From the NCBI GenBank assembly GCA_003508835.1, contig PUFA01000165.1, positions 248,001 to 312,000 of the forward strand: 64,000 nucleotides of DNA, read 5' to 3'. The first letter of the stretch is position 1; each line of letters opens with the position of its first letter. This document shows positions 11,038 through 22,024 of this stretch, piece by piece. This stretch comes from Eonycteris spelaea. Taxonomy: Eukaryota; Chordata; Mammalia; Chiroptera; Pteropodidae. The position numbers and the translations under genes are program-made. The notes beneath the pieces are model-generated. The model did no database searches, was not told the origin of the DNA, and saw only the letters and a program-made list of their open reading frames with translations.

Positions 11038-13572
11038 TTTTTATCCTCTCTGTGTTTTGTTTCTGTGTGTCAGGAATATTTGTTTTGTCTCTCAGCCTTG
11101 GCCAGATGGCCTAATGTGGAAGGGTGTCCTGTGTGGCCCAGTGGTGTACTCTCCCTGATCCCCTATGTCAGGGGCTCTGGACATGACCTTTGTTGGCTTG
11201 TGTGTGATCTTCTCTTGTTGCCAAGCCTCTATTGTTGTTAGCACATCAGTGGATGGGATTAACACTCAGGCTGACTAATTGTGGGAACTGGCTGCATCCA
11301 CAGGGCAAGAGTTGCTGTGTGGGGGCTGACCCCACTGAGTGGGACTTCCTAGCAGGCCGTTATACTTGTTGCAACCACACTTTGTGCATACCACTAATGG
11401 GGCTAGTCAGGAGTTGCTCTGTTGTGGTCTGGTGCCAGCCTCCTTTTTTTGTGGCCCCTTGGGAGGGACTCCTCCATAGGCCAAGGTCAGCTGCTGCTTT
11501 TGATTGCTCAAGGCTACCCAGTGGGAACTACAAAGCGATCCACAGAAGGTTGTTGCTTATGCTGAATCTATAGGTAAATGGAAGAGACAACACTGTAGGC
11601 AGCATTGGTTATCCTCTCTCCCTGACCTAGGGAAGTTTAGCAGAGGGATCAGTGCTCCTCAAGGCCTGACACTGCCTGTCAGTTGCCTGTAAGTCTCTGA
11701 AACTGAAGAGCCTCTGGGTGATATGCATGTTGGGTGGTGTAGGGACCCTGGGAGTCTCCTGGGTCTATTGAGTAAAATTCCCCCTGCCACTGCAGTGTCA
11801 GTTTACATGCCAGTGCTATCTCCGTGGAACCCTGTACTAGTTTCCAATCATACCAAGTTCAGCTGCTGCCCACCTTGGGCCTGAATGTGCCACCCCTGGG
11901 CAGGGGCACCTTCCTATCACCATGTGGAGGGCACTTTGTGTATTGGATGGGCCAGGAGCTCAGGGAATCAGGGCCATCAGGCCAATAGCCTCAGTTTTCT
12001 GCAATTTCTGGGTCTGCACTTTCCTGCAGTAGTCACAGATCACACAGAGACAAGCTACTGTCTGGGCCAGTTTCCCAGACCCCTGTGATCCCTCAAGAGA
12101 TATTGCAGCTTGTACAGGCAGCGGTGGCCTGCCCACAACTGTTCTCCCTGAAATGTGCTCACTGTGCTGGCCAAAGTCTGTTGCCTGTGCAGACTGTGCA
12201 ACTCCAGAGCCAAGCAGGGCAGGGGACGCTGACTATCAGTGGCTGCAGGCCCTTTGTGGCTTGAGTGAAGCGAGATCGCAGGGAGACGAGGGGTCAGGCC
12301 CATACAGCTCAGTTTTGCTGCAATTTCTTGCCTGGGCATTCCCGCTGTAGTCACAGATCACAGTGAGACCAATTGCCATCTGGGGTGGTCCCTAGATCCC
12401 TGCACTTCCCCTACTCAATATTGCAGCTCTTGCAGGCAGCAGAGGTCTGCCTGCCACTGATTTCCATGCAGTGCCCATCCTGTGCCAACCTAAGTTTGTT
12501 GCCTATGTGGATTGGGAGACTGGGCTGTGGGGAGAGGTGCATGGGTGGCAGGGCTGTGGCAGTTTACTGTCAATGGGCCACTTGGGGCATTTCGTGGTAG
12601 GATGGGGTGGGGTCTCAGAGAGACAATGGCAGTCAGATCAGTACAGCCTCAGTCTTGCTGCAACTTTGGTAACCATTCGCCCGTTCCCGGAGAAGACTCA
12701 GATCACAGCAAGACCAGCTGCTGTCTGAGACCTACCCACAGATTCCCGAGATCCTCCCAAGTTCAAGTTGGCAGCAGTGATCTTCTAGACCCTATCTTGG
12801 AAATACGAGCTCACAATGCTGGCTGCCAACTGTGAGTGCTTGGCCCTGAATCCGTGCAGGGCGTTGCAGTCATCCAGCAACAAATGCCCAGGACAATCTG
12901 CAGGTTGAGTGGGGTGGGCCAGTGCTTCCTAATGGCCCTGTGGTGGGGTGGGGGGTGGGAAGTAGTCAAGCTGGCGGCGTCTGTAGATTGCCCAGTAGTG
13001 GGGCTGAACTAAGGCACAATGGTGGCTGCCTTTCCAGCCCTAGTTCTGGTGCCAGGTAATGCAGTCTCTCTCAGTATGAATCCCAGGGGAGCCTCTGACC
13101 CACCGCCAGTGTCCCGCGTGAGTGTCCACAGGTCAGAAAGCCTGTGCGTTTGTCCTTCAAAGGGTCGTCTAGGCTTTCAGTCTCCTTCCATCTCACCCAG
13201 ATAGCTGGAATCCCCTCTGGTTTTTACAGTCAGAGTTATTGGAATCTTCCCCTCCCTGGGCTGGGACCCTGGGGTGGGGAGCCCCTAAATGAGGCCAGGA
13301 CCCCCCTCTCCTTCAGGAGAGCCTCTGCGGCCTTGATCTCTCTCCTGGTGATGCTCCACTACCCATGGGTGTAGGTCCAGCCCTATTTGCAACTTTGCCC
13401 CTCCTACCAGCTTCTATGTGGCTCCTTTATGTTATTAGACATACGTGTTACAATCAGCTGAACTTCAGGTGATTCTCCATGTTGATTATTTCATAATTTG
13501 GTTGTAATTTCAATGCAGACCTGGGAGGAGGTGAACGAACCCTGCTTTTACTTAGTCTGCCATCTTCCTCCA
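11038..13572 (-). promoter_or_regulatory. L1 5'UTR/internal promoter region, decayed
   Basis: About 2.5 kb of GC-richer DNA separates ORF1 from the L1 start. It is strand-asymmetric and has none of the ORF1/ORF2 text. Short frames on the plus strand (for example 11232-11573, 12512-12835) are antisense shadows. CpG dinucleotides are few, as expected for old methylated L1 promoters. Part of it is built of tandem units (see 11965-12740). Confidence 0.8.
11965..12740 (-). repeat. Tandem monomer-like units in the L1 5'UTR
   Basis: Three diverged copies of one block are visible. Each has a tcagttttctgcaatttct-like stretch (about 11990, 12309, 12648) followed by a cacagatcaca-type stretch (about 12034, 12352, 12698) and a tattgcagct/gcaggcagc stretch. 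The spacing is about 318 and then 346 bp. This resembles the monomer arrays known from rodent L1 promoters in architecture, not in sequence. Confidence 0.75.
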
Positions 13573-14309
13573 ACCCCTCATACCTTTTAGCCTAGTACTT
13601 GGGAAATTTGCTGAAGTCATGATTGATATAGAAGATAAGGGAACACAGCTTTTCTTAGTCTCTGGGTCTCCTAGAGTCCCAGGTATGACAGTAACCCTCC
13701 CTGTCCACACTTAACAGCTTTTAGGTAGCCCGGGTGGGTCTCTGGTTTCTGTCAGCAATATGATCGAAGCCCTTGGCTTTCGATGTGCTTCCTTTTGTCT
13801 AAACCAGATCATTGCAGTCAAGTCACTCAGTTTGAGCTGCAGAAGCCCATTGCCTCCCTCTTGGACTTGTTCTTTCAGAGGGAAGCCTTTATTCTTTTGT
13901 AGCCCACTTTGGGGTGATCGCTGTCAAAGCCAGGATCCTGGATCCTGGCATCAGCTTGTTCCACTGCAATCAGAGATTCCAAGACAGGTGAGGATTCACT
14001 CTTTCTGGTCTTGGGGACAGGTTGTGAAAATATTGCCAACCTTCTGTGAGCAGCCTGGAGCACTGGAGGGCCAGGCTAGGGTGGTCCCTCTCCCTGGCAG
14101 CTCGTGGCAGAAGTGCTGCTTGGGGCTCCAGTGTGCTTGCTCTTCTGCATCCAGCACTCCTAGGCTGGGCCAACACTAATATTTACATTCGAAGGCAAGG
14201 CTGCAGCTCAGGGCTGCTTCCCATTCCTGTGGCTCTCTTGGACCTGGGGGATGGACTTGCAGAGTGGGGTACTGGGAGACAGCTTGTGTGGGCTGAGCAG
14301 GAACCATGG
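13573..14309. other. Unassigned unique sequence
   Basis: An open frame at 13760-14179 (139 codons, plus) is Cys/Ser-rich, has no known domain and is overlapped by two antisense frames. I regard it as chance. No repeat recognised. Confidence 0.45.
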
Positions 14310-14565
14310 GAGATGTTGGGCAGGGCCTCAAATAACAAAAATAACTATAGTGATAATAATAGCAATTATTTATAAAGTATTTACTACATGCCAGAGGCTG
14401 GAATAAGTCTTTCCCATGCATTTTCATTTCTGTTCTCATCTCAGTGCTCTAAGGCAGTTTTATCATAGTTTTACAGGCTAGAAAATAGAGGCAGAGAAAA
14501 ATTAGCAGCTTGTCCAAAGTCACATAGCTAGTAAGTGATGGACTTGGAGGGCTAGCTGACAAATG
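14310..14565 (+). repeat. MIR SINE
   Basis: Sense MIR text runs from tactacatgccagaggctgg (14383) to the core end ttgtccaaagtcacatagct (14511) and agtaagtgatggacttgg. Nearly complete. Confidence 0.8.
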
Positions 14566-15179
14566 AGCCTTGGGAATTCTAAAATCAAATGCCTATAGGA
14601 GCCAGGCAGTTTAATGTGATGAGTTAAGCCTGGTAAGTTCAAGGTGATCGGGAGTGGCAGGGACTGAAGTGCAATGGAGAGAGAACCCTTGTCTCATGCT
14701 CAGCTCCGGCTAGTTGTTGCCACAAATAAATGTGGACCCAGTGGGGCTAACGCATCTGATTTTCAAGAGAAAATCCTAGCATGTTTGTTTTTATAATTTT
14801 ATATCAGAGAGAAAATACATATTTATACATCCACAGGTTTTTATTTGAAGTCTTACAACTTTTAAATGTTGGCAACACATTTATTTTCTAAAAAAAACCA
14901 TAGTGGGAGCCAAGTCAAACATGGCTTCCGTGACAACTCTGCTCTCACTGTAAAGCCCCCCTTGCTCCTGCTTGTGCTCCGCTTCCTCCATGCAGAAGAG
15001 AAAAGGCAGACTTCACCTCAAAGGCCCACCGTTGGTCTGAGCCACTGTCAAGGTGGCTGCCTGTGGACAGTGTCACCCTAGATCCAGACAATCAGGGCCC
15101 TGCTGGGCCTCTCGCCTTGTTATTAGTATCAGCTCTCACATTCTGGGGCTAGCTGGGTGAGGGCAGCGTTCTCCTTTGG
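14566..15179. other. Unassigned sequence
   Basis: AT-rich at 14760-14880 and otherwise ordinary. A frame at 14866-15081 has no recognisable product. Confidence 0.45.
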
Positions 15180-15470
15180 TCTCTGATATTCAGTCAGTTG
15201 GTGGCTGGGGCCAGAGTCATCTGGAGGTTCTTTCACCCGAACGTCTGTGGTTGATCTGGCTGTGGGCTGAGGCCCAGGTTGGGGCTGCCGTTCAGAACAT
15301 CTGCACATGGCCTCTCCATGAAGACTGGGCTTCCTTATTTGTGGCGACTGGTTCTAGGGACAGTCATCCCCAGACGGAGAACCAAGAGGAAGCTGATTCA
15401 TTTTTATGACCTAGCCTCAGGAGTCACTTCCACCACACATCATGGGTCAAGGAAGAAATAAAAGCCTGCC
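15180..15470 (-). mobile_element. Old MLT1-like LTR fragment
   Basis: The block tttttatgacctagcctcag followed by gagtcacttcc (15400-15431) and the upstream acatggcctctccatgaaga match an antisense MaLR-class LTR. Boundaries are vague. Confidence 0.5.
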
Positions 15471-16104
15471 AGGTCAAGGAGAAGGAGGTAACCTCTTCCC
15501 CTTGATGGCAGCAGAGGGAGGTTATAGGTAAGATGAGCCAATAGGGTGGGAAATGTTCCCATGGCCATTCTGGAGAATATTTTCTACAGTATTCTGCATA
15601 TTTCTCTTCCTCGAGTTCCTCCTGAGGATGGACAGGCAGAGGTGAAGCCAAGGGGCGGCTGCAGGGCCGAGGGTGGAAGGACAGTGCAGGGCCAGTGTGC
15701 GCACGGCACACGAACCCTCTGACTCAGCCTGTGTTAGGGGCAGGCTGCCTGGAGCACAGGGCAGGCGCTTTGGATTTACTCTGAGGAGTTCCCACTGAGA
15801 GCCACATGTGGACAAAGCAGAGATCAACTTCCATGCGATCTGAGTGATGGCCACCACTGACAGGAAGGGCCCCAGGGAGGAGAAGAAAGAGGGGATAAAT
15901 GACTCACCGTGTGTCCACCAACTTCTGATGAAGATGCCCTGACCGAGTGTGGAAAGAAGGCTGCTGTGAGGGATCCTGCATAGTTCTTCCTTGCAAAAAC
16001 TGGGCTTGCTTGGGGAGTAGGACAAACACAGAAGCCAGCTAGCAAACAATAAAGTCTGGGTAAATCTGGGTCAAATGGCAGGATTTTGTAGAAGAGAGGG
16101 GTCA
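15471..16104. other. Unassigned unique sequence with a long minus-strand frame
   Basis: A 175-codon frame at 16049-15522 (minus) is the longest in this part. Its translation is low in charged residues and shows no domain, and a second frame (16120-15824) overlaps it. There is no CpG island or initiator context. I do not call a gene. Confidence 0.45.
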
Positions 16105-16107
16105 GAG

Positions 16108-16292
16108 CCCCTGTTCTCAAACCTGCCTACAAATCAAAACTACCTGGGGCAGCTTGAAGAAATACTGATGCCTGCGTCTCCCCCAGTGCAGAATTCTGAT
16201 GCAGTTCATCACTCTGGCACCTATGTGTGGGAATTTTAAAGGCATCTCAGTGATTCTAATATGCAGCCAAGAATGAGACCCACTGAGCCAAA
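16108..16292 (+). mobile_element. MER5-like hAT-Charlie MITE
   Basis: Begins with ccctgttctcaaacctgcct (16107-16126) and ends with tatgcagccaagaatgagac then ccactg (16260-16285), the imperfect terminal inverted repeats of MER5A-type elements. Confidence 0.75.
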
Positions 16293-16484
16293 GGTGAAAT
16301 AGCTGGAGGGGAAAGGTTCCCAGGCCTTCATAAGGGGATGAGAGAAGGCTTTCCAGGTGGACAGAACAACTGGGACAAAAGAGAGGGGTGGGAATGTGCA
16401 TTGCAGTATAACATAAGGTTGGATATTCTAAAGTACTAGTATTGGTAACAGGAGTAGTAAAAAAGAAAAAGAAAAAGACTGACA

Positions 16485-16645
16485 TATACCAGACACCTTA
16501 TTATGAGCTTACTGATAATTGTGAGGTAGGTGTTTTAATCTCCATTTTACTCTTGGGAAACTGAGGTTCAGACAGACTGTATGACTTGCCCATGGCTAAC
16601 CCAGAACTAGGATTTCCATCTCTAACTATCCAATTCTGAAAGTGA
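16485..16645 (+). repeat. MIR SINE fragment
   Basis: Sense core: ctccattttactcttgggaa and actgaggttcagacagac (16541-16578), then a cttgcccatggctaaccc segment. Confidence 0.75.
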
Positions 16646-16794
16646 TACTTATAGGATTCTTGGTGTAAATGTGGAAACTTGACACAGATGTAATAGGTAT
16701 CTAGTGTAACTGAGGTTACACAAATGGCATGTTAGGGTTAGGTACCTATGAGGTGTGAACATGGTAGGGCAGTGTGGAGGGCAGAAGGTAGGAG

Positions 16795-16796
<2 letters not shown>

Positions 16797-16840
<44 letters not shown>

Positions 16841-16852
16841 GTGTGTGTGTGT
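16797..16852. repeat. (GT)n microsatellite
   Basis: About 28 GT units with a single C interruption near 16836. Followed by a short GA-rich stretch to about 16882. Confidence 0.95.
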
Positions 16853-17034
16853 AAGAGAGACTGAGGGAGAGAGTGAGAGAGAATGGTGGGCAGTGTCCTA
16901 GAGAATTAAGAGCAGCTCCTGGGTACAGCTCTGAGGGCCTTTCAAGCTGCTGCTCCCTTTCTGTGAGTGGTGGGTCAATCGAAGACTGGCCAGTCTCCCC
17001 AGTCTACATGGTCTTACTGAGCATCTCAACCCAC

Positions 17035-17515
17035 CTGGCCTTGTGCTATTGTGCTATTCTCTTTGCTGGAACTGTGTACCCTCTTCATCTGTCTCAATAC
17101 TGCTCATCCTTCCATGCGTAGCTGAGACATCACTTTCTTTAGGAGTCGCCCAAACTAAGTTTTGAGTCTGAACTCTAACACTTACTCGTCTTGTTCTTGG
17201 CTAAGTTGTTCAACCTCCACCATTCTCAGTTTCTTCATCTGTAGAATAAAAAAAGTAAAAATAGCTCTTGCCTCAGAGAGTGCCATGAGAATTAAATGCT
17301 ATCACGCGTGTAAACCTCTTAGCATAAAGTCTTGCTTGGAACTAGCGCTCCTAAAAGTCAGCATTCATTACTTCCCTGTGGCACCCATATATGCATTTTA
17401 GTTGCTATCGGTCTGCCTGCCACCTCCTTGAGTCTGAGGGAAGAGGCTATTCTTGGCCTCCACTGGAATGCTGTGCACAATGCTTGGCATGGCATGGTTC
17501 TTTGTGCAAATGTGG
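17035..17515 (+). mobile_element. L2 LINE split by a MIR
   Basis: L2 text is visible at about 17035-17150 (gctattctctttgctggaac, near 17049) and again at about 17345-17510 (catttta/gttgctatcggtctgcc then aatgcttggcatgg). An antisense MIR lies between. The order suggests the MIR inserted into the L2. Confidence 0.55.
17158..17345 (-). repeat. MIR SINE inside L2
   Basis: Antisense MIR: ctcagtttcttcatctgtag (17225-17244), then gagaattaaatgctatcacg and cttagcataaagtc. Confidence 0.75.
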
Positions 17516-17717
17516 GAAATTTTGGACCTGATCTGGAAGTAACCTGATCTGGGTGTGATAGAGATCGTTAGATGCTACCTCACCCAAGATATTACCTCTT
17601 TTCCTCTCCTTGCAACAGAACCCCAGGGTGAATGGGAGCACTAATGCATCCATCTAAAGAATAACACCTAACAGGCTCTTGCAGCCAGGGTCACACAATG
17701 CAGTCTGACCAACCAGG

Positions 17718-18145
17718 GCTGGCTGTCTTAGGTTGGGTTCCCATGAGCAGACTCTTTGAAGCAAAGATTCAAGAGCCAGAAGTTTATCTGGAAGGTGACT
17801 CCAGTAAGGATTTGTAGGGAAATGAGACAAGGAAGGGAAGAAACCAAACAGACTGTGTGAGTGAACAAGTTATTGTAGGCAGCATTTGGGGCTCAATCCC
17901 ACTGGGAGCCTCTGATATGTGGTGTAGAACAGGCCCCAGGTTTTCCCACCTGAGTGTGAGAAAGGTGGAGTATTGTCTATCAACTGCTGTCTGTCATTGG
18001 TTGAGGCTGCTCCTGGGAACCATTAACTCTGGCACTTGTGACCGGCTCTGTGTGGTGACCTGAGCAATATACTGGGGCCATAGGAAGGTGTTTGTAGGAG
18101 ATTCTGTGGTACCCAAATGATGAGTGTCAAGGGGACATGGTAGAT
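17718..18145 (-). mobile_element. Possible old LTR, unclassified
   Basis: The opening ggttgggttcccatgagcag near 17732 and gattcaagagccagaagttt near 17766 resemble the antisense 3' end of ERV-class LTRs (the aataaac/tt end read backwards). No family named, no internal viral sequence present. Confidence 0.4.
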
Positions 18146-18807
18146 GCAGGCACCAATAGTGTCTGTTATATAAGAGTATGTATAAGTTGTTGCAAAGGAA
18201 TTCCAGAAAAACTCCACTAAAGGAAGCTTGACTCAGCTGGGACCCTTTGCTCATGACTTTCCCATTTTTCTCTTGCTTAGAATATAGATTTAAAGGCTGT
18301 AGCTGCAGCAGTCACATTATGTCTATGGGAAAAGGCCAAAAGCACCAGCAAGACCTCTCACTGTTCTGATATCTTTTAGTTATTAAATAATTGACTACTG
18401 GAAATTATGACATATAAGAAAGAAAAGAACCTTCTTTATAGTTTAAGGCAGCCTTTGATATTTTGTCCATGTTACTTGCAGCCTAAACCAATCTTAGTTA
18501 ACTTGTAAATATTGAATAATGAATGAGTAAAACCTGGCCAGGGGGTGGGGTGGATGGAGAGCACCTTTTGCTTTCAGGGATGCCCAGCAATTTTGACTAT
18601 ATTTCTACACTGCAAGATTCCAAGGGCTGGTTGATGGTTATTTTTGCTCATTATTTCATCCTCAGCCTGTACAGAGGTGACTTGCAATAACTGTTTACTG
18701 AAGAAATAAATGGCCAGTGATCATGAGGAGAGGAGAGGAAGCTGCAGATGCTCTAAACATGATACATTTGCCTTTACATTTATGAAATGTCTTTATATAC
18801 CAGAATG

Positions 18808-18810
<3 letters not shown>
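18146..18810. other. Unassigned sequence
   Basis: AT-rich with no named repeat. It precedes the long T run at 18811. Confidence 0.45.

Positions 18811-18866
<56 letters not shown>
18811..18866. repeat. Pure T homopolymer, 56 bases
   Basis: Fifty-six consecutive T residues lie between cagaatgtac and gctacagggg. It could be the A-tail of a severely truncated minus-strand retrotransposon, but no element body adjoins it on either side. Confidence 0.95.
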
Positions 18867-18869
<3 letters not shown>

Positions 18870-18909
18870 ACAGGGGAAAGGGGAGGGGAGAGAAAGGAGA
18901 GAAAATGAT

Positions 18910-19090
18910 TTAGATTCAAGAATTAGAAATTGAGTATTTAAATTTCCTTTCTGGAGCTCAGTTTCCTCATCTGTGAAATGGAGATAATAACCACACCAAA
19001 CTGAATTTTGTTGTAAGAATAAAATGAGCAATATATGACCAATGATTTGTAGAGTTCCTGGCACATAGTAGGTCGTCAATAAAAGATACT
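18910..19090 (-). repeat. MIR SINE
   Basis: Antisense MIR core: cagtttcctcatctgtgaaa (18959-18978), ttgtaagaataaaatgagc and cctggcacatagtaggtcgt (19057-19076). Confidence 0.85.
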
Positions 19091-19091
19091 T

Positions 19092-19120
19092 TATTGTTGT
19101 TGTTGTTGTTGTTGTTGTTA
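19092..19120. repeat. (GTT)n microsatellite
   Basis: About nine GTT units immediately after the MIR 5' end. Confidence 0.9.
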
Positions 19121-19194
19121 CTAATATGCCCTGTGGAAAATAAGACCTCAGATAGCTGATGATGTGATAAAAGAGAACTCACTATGTTTGAGGG

Positions 19195-19285
19195 AGGATA
19201 AATATGATTAATCCCATATTATGGCTGGGGATATAGGCTCTGAGGGGTTATAAAATGTACTCAAGATCAGCTGACTGGCTTTTGG
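19195..19285 (+). repeat. MIR fragment, tentative
   Basis: Weak sense MIR-like text: taatcccatattatggctgg, ctctgaggggtt and ctcaagatcagctgactggc. Confidence 0.4.
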
Positions 19286-19289
19286 GGAC

Positions 19290-21520
19290 TTTCTCTAGCA
19301 CCATACAGGAACTCAGGAGGAAAATATAAGTATTACTAACTTGGGGATGAATTCAGCAGAGGACGTCTGTGATTTGGTCTTATATCCAGAGCCAGCATTT
19401 GACAAGGGTCTTAGAGGGCTCTGTGATGGTGGCTCCAAGCTTCACCTCACCATACCTAGTTACCTCCTGACCTCTGGGCTTCAGAAAACTCCACAGGACC
19501 ATTCCTTGATTCCTGAACTTGAAAATGCTTTTATGAAAAGGGGCTATATTAGCACAAATGACTAAAGGAAGTAGTGCTTATCAAAGCTATAGAGGGAAAT
19601 GTCTTCCAAATCTCATTGATGTGCTTTATTTTCCAGATTAGCTCCTGAGCAAGCTTCCTCATTCTCAGGACTATTTTGGTGCTGCTGGATGCAGAGCTCT
19701 TCTCACCAAGACTGTAGACTGTGGCTGATTGTCAGTGGTTGGTCCCACTCACCAAAGGAGAAAGAGAAGAATTCCTATTGTCACCTGGCTAGGAGCCTTC
19801 CCCAAGTAGGCGAGGATGTCTCCCAAATATTTTTATGGTAATTGATGGCGTTGTTAGGATTCACTGGGTAAATAATGTGCCTGTTCAAAAGAAGCTCTGG
19901 TTCAAGGCACATTTAACTTTCCTGTGAGTGGAGCAACTTGTGAAGCATTAGAAATCCTTTTAGTTCCTAGGGTTTCCATCGCAGGATCTCTGTGATCATC
20001 ATAGATAAAGTAGCTTTCCTAAGGGTGATAGCCTCAGACAGTCACACTCAGAGGGTAGAAGGCCAGGGGTAGGAGGCTGAGAAGGCTTCCTTAGTCTCAG
20101 CATTGAGACATTGGCACTAACCCAGGGCATGCTGGACTCTGGGTTTCTCCCAACATTTCCTTTGATATTGAGGTGTCTGGGGGACAACACAGGGGTACCA
20201 CTCCCTCCTATAGCATCTTGTCACCCGAGAAATGGTTTTCCTGTGGTGACGCATAACCACAAGCATATCTCTACTTCTTGTGAAGCAAATAAACACAAAT
20301 CATCATTATAAGTCTTGACATAGCTATTTGAGAGCATGTGGTGGGATATAATGTGGTTTTTGCTCCTGGTGGTTCTACCTTGCCTCCTCCTTTATTCTGC
20401 CAGCTGTGCATTTTATACTCATTCCCTTGGGAGGGGATGACTCAGCAGAATCTCTGACAGAAAAGAATCAGCTCTGGGCTTCAGAATTTCAAAAGCTTAG
20501 GCCTCAGGGTGATGACAGGGACTGACTGCATAAATAATAGATGTGGGAGAAGAGTTGGGGAAGAGAGCAGCTTCCGGACCTGGAGATTAAAAAAATTGGC
20601 CTGGATGGGTGAAGGGAGAGAGATGGTGAGGATGATACCACCAAGTTCCCGCCAAGGAGGGAACTCCTGGGTCATCAAGTACCAGGGATGCCCAAGGGGG
20701 CTCAGTCAGCACCTCTATTCTCTTGCAGTCTCTTCTTTGTGGTCACCGTACACCACTGATACAGGAGCTACATAGGTTGTCCTTCCTGTGGATAGCTGCT
20801 GAGGACCACCTTTTGGGGTAGCTAGCACACCAGCCTCAAGGGGAACCTCCAACAGTATCCCTAAGACCTTGTCTGGCACTTTCTATTATCCCATGTAGAG
20901 GCTCTCATTTTAACGTCTCAGGACATACGCAAGCTGTATAGGGGGATTGGGGTCCTGGTCACCTGCAGGGGTAATAGTGATGGAAGAGACAGAGCCCTTT
21001 ATCACTCCCACCACTCTGGAACCTGCCTAGATACATCTGCTGAGATGGGACAGGGTGGACCACACAGCTTGTCAAAGTTCTTTAGTCACAGAAACTTATA
21101 GCACGTTAAGAAAGGGATAAGATGGGCTGTAGCTTCATGCATCTCCTTAAGCACCAGCTATAACTCCACCTTTTCTGTTCTTCTTTGGGAAGCTCAACAG
21201 GGTGCAAATGTGAGAGAGAAGCCCCTTCTCCCTACCTCCCTTGCGGAAGCTCTGGGGACTCTGCCTGTTTCCTCAGCTTTGCCAACTCTCCCATGGGGAC
21301 TCTCCTCCCCAGCCATGCTGCCCAAGGGGTGGGGTCACCCAATTCCCCCTGTCTGCTCCCCTACTCCCTCATGAGTCCACAGGCCTTTTCATTTAAAGAG
21401 TTCACTGCTGCAGGAAACAGATGGGAGTAACAAAAATAATAAACAGCAAGAATTTCAAAAGCTCCGGAAGTTTGAGTCATGGTCTCAGGCTTGTAGTTAA
21501 AAACTTCCTTCTGAGATGTG
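19290..21520. other. Unassigned unique sequence
   Basis: More than 2 kb with no repeat I recognise and no convincing exon. Frames of 60-90 codons occur on both strands without domain signatures. It may be one of the longer anciently unique stretches here. Confidence 0.45.
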
Positions 21521-21524
21521 TCCT

Positions 21525-21750
21525 GCAAATGATAGCAGCCACTGTTACTTGAGCTCCTGAGATGGCCAGGCAGGTATTGGCAGTGTTGTGAATTCTCAGC
21601 TACTAGACTGGTCTGTAATCAGCTACTAGACTGGTCTGTAATCCTCACAGCTGTCCTAGAAGTGATGGTGTCCCTACTGCTATTTACAGATGAGAAAATT
21701 GAGTTCAGAGAGCTCAATTTATAGGGCTGGTATAAAATGAAATGTAGACC
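21525..21750 (+). repeat. MIR SINE with internal tandem duplication
   Basis: Sense MIR: ttacttgagctcctgagatg (21546), tttacagatgagaaaattga (21684) and gttcagagag. A 23-bp tandem duplication lies inside at 21597-21642. Confidence 0.65.
21597..21642. repeat. Perfect 23-bp tandem duplication
   Basis: Two identical head-to-tail copies, units 21597-21619 and 21620-21642, beginning cagctactagactgg. The identity suggests a recent slippage or repair event. Confidence 0.95.
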
Positions 21751-21864
21751 CCTTCTTCAAAAATTATTAGGAATATCAAGATGGTGACAGCAGAGCATTA
21801 TACAAAGTGAGGGGCACTTCTGAGTGCAGAGCCCTGTGTGACTACACAGGACACAGGCTAGTGA

Positions 21865-21965
21865 AGCCAGCCTTATCAGAGATTAGACAACTTACCCAAG
21901 GGCATCCAAGTAGTGAGAGGTGAACTCAGATTTCAATGTAAGGTCTAGGACAACCGTAAGCTGAA
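21865..21965 (+). repeat. MIR fragment
   Basis: Sense MIR 3' half: gacaacttacccaagggcat (21886-21905), ccaagtagtgagaggtgaac. Confidence 0.6.
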
Positions 21966-22024
21966 TTTTGCTGTCTCCTTGTGTGTTTGCCTGCAGGCAC
22001 CCTGCTCTGCCCTTCCCGCCCTCC

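Larger units (their letters stand above)
5423..13572 (-). mobile_element. Near full-length, inactive L1 LINE (interrupted)
   Basis: This minus-strand L1 spans about 7.6 kb once the nested insertion is removed. Its poly(A) tail appears as a T/C-rich run near 5423-5458, followed by the 3'UTR, then ORF2 remnants (about 6300-10092), ORF1 remnants (about 10225-11037) and a long 5'UTR ending at a ggaggaagatggc-type start near 13572. Full-length L1s make a nucleic-acid-binding coiled-coil protein (ORF1p) and an endonuclease/reverse transcriptase (ORF2p) that copy the element by target-primed reverse transcription. This copy has many stops and frameshifts and cannot be autonomous. The outer target-site duplication is not clear to me: cctcat occurs at both flanks, which is too short to trust. 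Confidence 0.93.

Noticed and set aside
12030..12740. Regular repeats that might suggest a CRISPR-like array
   Set aside because: The units are more than 300 bp, diverged, and lie in an L1 5'UTR of a mammalian genome.
15522..16049. 175-codon minus-strand frame
   Set aside because: Poor amino-acid composition for a globular protein, no domain, and a second overlapping frame. Treated as chance.
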